Positions 5,707 to 6,095 of a stretch of DNA of 6,095 nucleotides are shown here, piece by piece. Made by a program: the position numbers and the translations under genes. Every line of letters starts with the position of its first letter. The stretch's first letter is position 1. Where the stretch lies: positions 1 to 6,095 of the forward strand of contig JAAYKC010000069.1 of assembly GCA_012522645.1 (NCBI GenBank). The letters are read 5' to 3'. The DNA comes from Thermoplasmatales archaeon (GTDB lineage: Archaea > Thermoplasmatota > Thermoplasmata > Methanomassiliicoccales > Methanomethylophilaceae). The notes below the pieces were generated by a model that saw only the letters and a program-made list of their open reading frames with translations, searched no databases and was not told the DNA's origin.

Positions 5707-5715
5707 GTTTTTAAC
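5707..5715 (-). promoter_or_regulatory. TATA-like box of cgi121
   Basis: The minus strand reads GTTAAAAAC, centred 26 bp before the ATG at 5685. The box is weaker than consensus, but the spacing matches the leaderless pattern of the HTH and CMD genes. Confidence 0.45.
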
Positions 5716-5736
5716 CTATCCCGCCTGCGTGAATAG

Positions 5737-5753
5737 CTTTATGAACTTTATAA
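5737..5753 (+). promoter_or_regulatory. Promoter of homoserine kinase
   Basis: Two overlapping TATA candidates are seen, CTTTATGA (5737-5744) and CTTTATAA (5746-5753). They would start transcription near 5767 or 5776, giving an 18- or 9-nt leader before the ATG at 5785. The second is closer to consensus. No strong ribosome site precedes the ATG. Confidence 0.5.
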
Positions 5754-5784
5754 CAGTACGAGGGGCATAGGACTGAGTGGTCAA

Positions 5785-6095
5785 ATGGGAGAATGGGTGA
5801 AAGTTTCTGCTCCGGCTACTATCTCGAACATAGGCCCGGGCTTCGATATATTCGGTATGGCTCTTCAGGACCCCTTCGACATAATCGAGGCGAGGAAGGT
5901 CGATTCCGGGGTCAGCATAACCGAGGTATCGGGACCGGGTTCGGACTCCATACCGTGCGACGCGAAGCTCAATTCCGTCGGGATAGCGGCAGAGGAGGTC
6001 CTCAGAAGGACCGAATCCGATTTCGGCATAGAGCTCAGGGTGAAGAAGGGCATCAGGCCCTGCAGCGGGATAGGCTCATCGGGAGCATCCGCCGC
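5785..6095 (+). CDS. thrB: Homoserine kinase, N-terminal part (cut by window edge)
   Basis: This cytoplasmic GHMP-family kinase phosphorylates L-homoserine with ATP, the branch step leading to threonine. The 103 complete residues start MGEWVKVSAPATISNIGPGFDIFGMAL, the characteristic ThrB N-terminus with the APAT-x-x-N-GPGFD substrate/ATP-side motif. Residues 92-103 give the phosphate-binding GHMP loop RPCSGIGSSGAS, in which the usual GLGSS reads GIGSS as in archaeal forms. LNSVGIAAEEVL (65-76) fits the helix preceding the loop. The rest of the protein lies past the right edge. Mevalonate kinase, also a GHMP enzyme and attractive given the neighbouring operon, is unlikely because the N-terminal GPGFD signature is that of homoserine kinase. 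Confidence 0.93.
   Translation, partial: MGEWVKVSAPATISNIGPGFDIFGMALQDPFDIIEARKVDSGVSITEVSGPGSDSIPCDAKLNSVGIAAEEVLRRTESDFGIELRVKKGIRPCSGIGSSGASA

Noticed and set aside
5785..6095. Mevalonate kinase, as another GHMP enzyme near the HMGS operon
   Set aside because: The N-terminal APATISNIGPGFD signature is that of homoserine kinase; mevalonate kinases start differently.

Overview
The window looks archaeal. It carries a four-gene mevalonate-entry operon (HTH regulator, archaeal HMG-CoA synthase, SCP2-type thiolase, zinc-ribbon/OB-fold DUF35 protein), a KEOPS Cgi121 subunit, an archaeal-type homoserine kinase, TATA boxes in the intergenic regions, and several genes whose TATA-to-ATG spacing suggests leaderless transcription. 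Base composition is fairly GC-rich, with strong use of AGG for Arg and ATA for Ile. A euryarchaeote of the Thermoplasmata, perhaps Methanomassiliicoccales, is my best guess. That placement is inference from gene content and style, not from a marker gene. I see no mobile element, CRISPR array, tRNA or rRNA.

Layout. 1-583 (minus): N-terminal part of an AcnA/IRP-type aconitase running off the left edge. 584-664: divergent promoter region. 665-1201 (plus): membrane PAP2 phosphatase whose last codons form a perfect 12-bp hairpin, followed by a T-tract. 1282-1677 (minus): small carboxymuconolactone decarboxylase/AhpD-like protein. 1678-1877: 200-bp divergent region with two promoters and a set of short repeats. 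1878-5196 (plus): the mevalonate operon. 5221-5685 (minus): Cgi121. 5686-5784: divergent promoters. 5785-6095 (plus): N-terminal part of homoserine kinase, cut by the right edge.

How the genes work together. In archaea the thiolase condenses two acetyl-CoA to acetoacetyl-CoA, HMG-CoA synthase adds a third acetyl-CoA, and the DUF35 protein bridges the two enzymes. The product feeds mevalonate and then isoprenoid membrane lipids. The regulator opens the operon and overlaps the synthase gene by one base, so it probably senses or controls the same pathway.

The most notable observation is that the thiolase has Ala where the family's acyl-accepting catalytic Cys is expected, while the rest of its framework and the neighbouring HMG-CoA synthase active site look intact. 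Second-tier observations are a CxxC protein lacking its usual His, a three-copy short repeat over the operon promoter, and the coding hairpin in the PAP2 gene. I did not find a wholly new multi-gene system here; most of the region is a conserved archaeal housekeeping neighbourhood.
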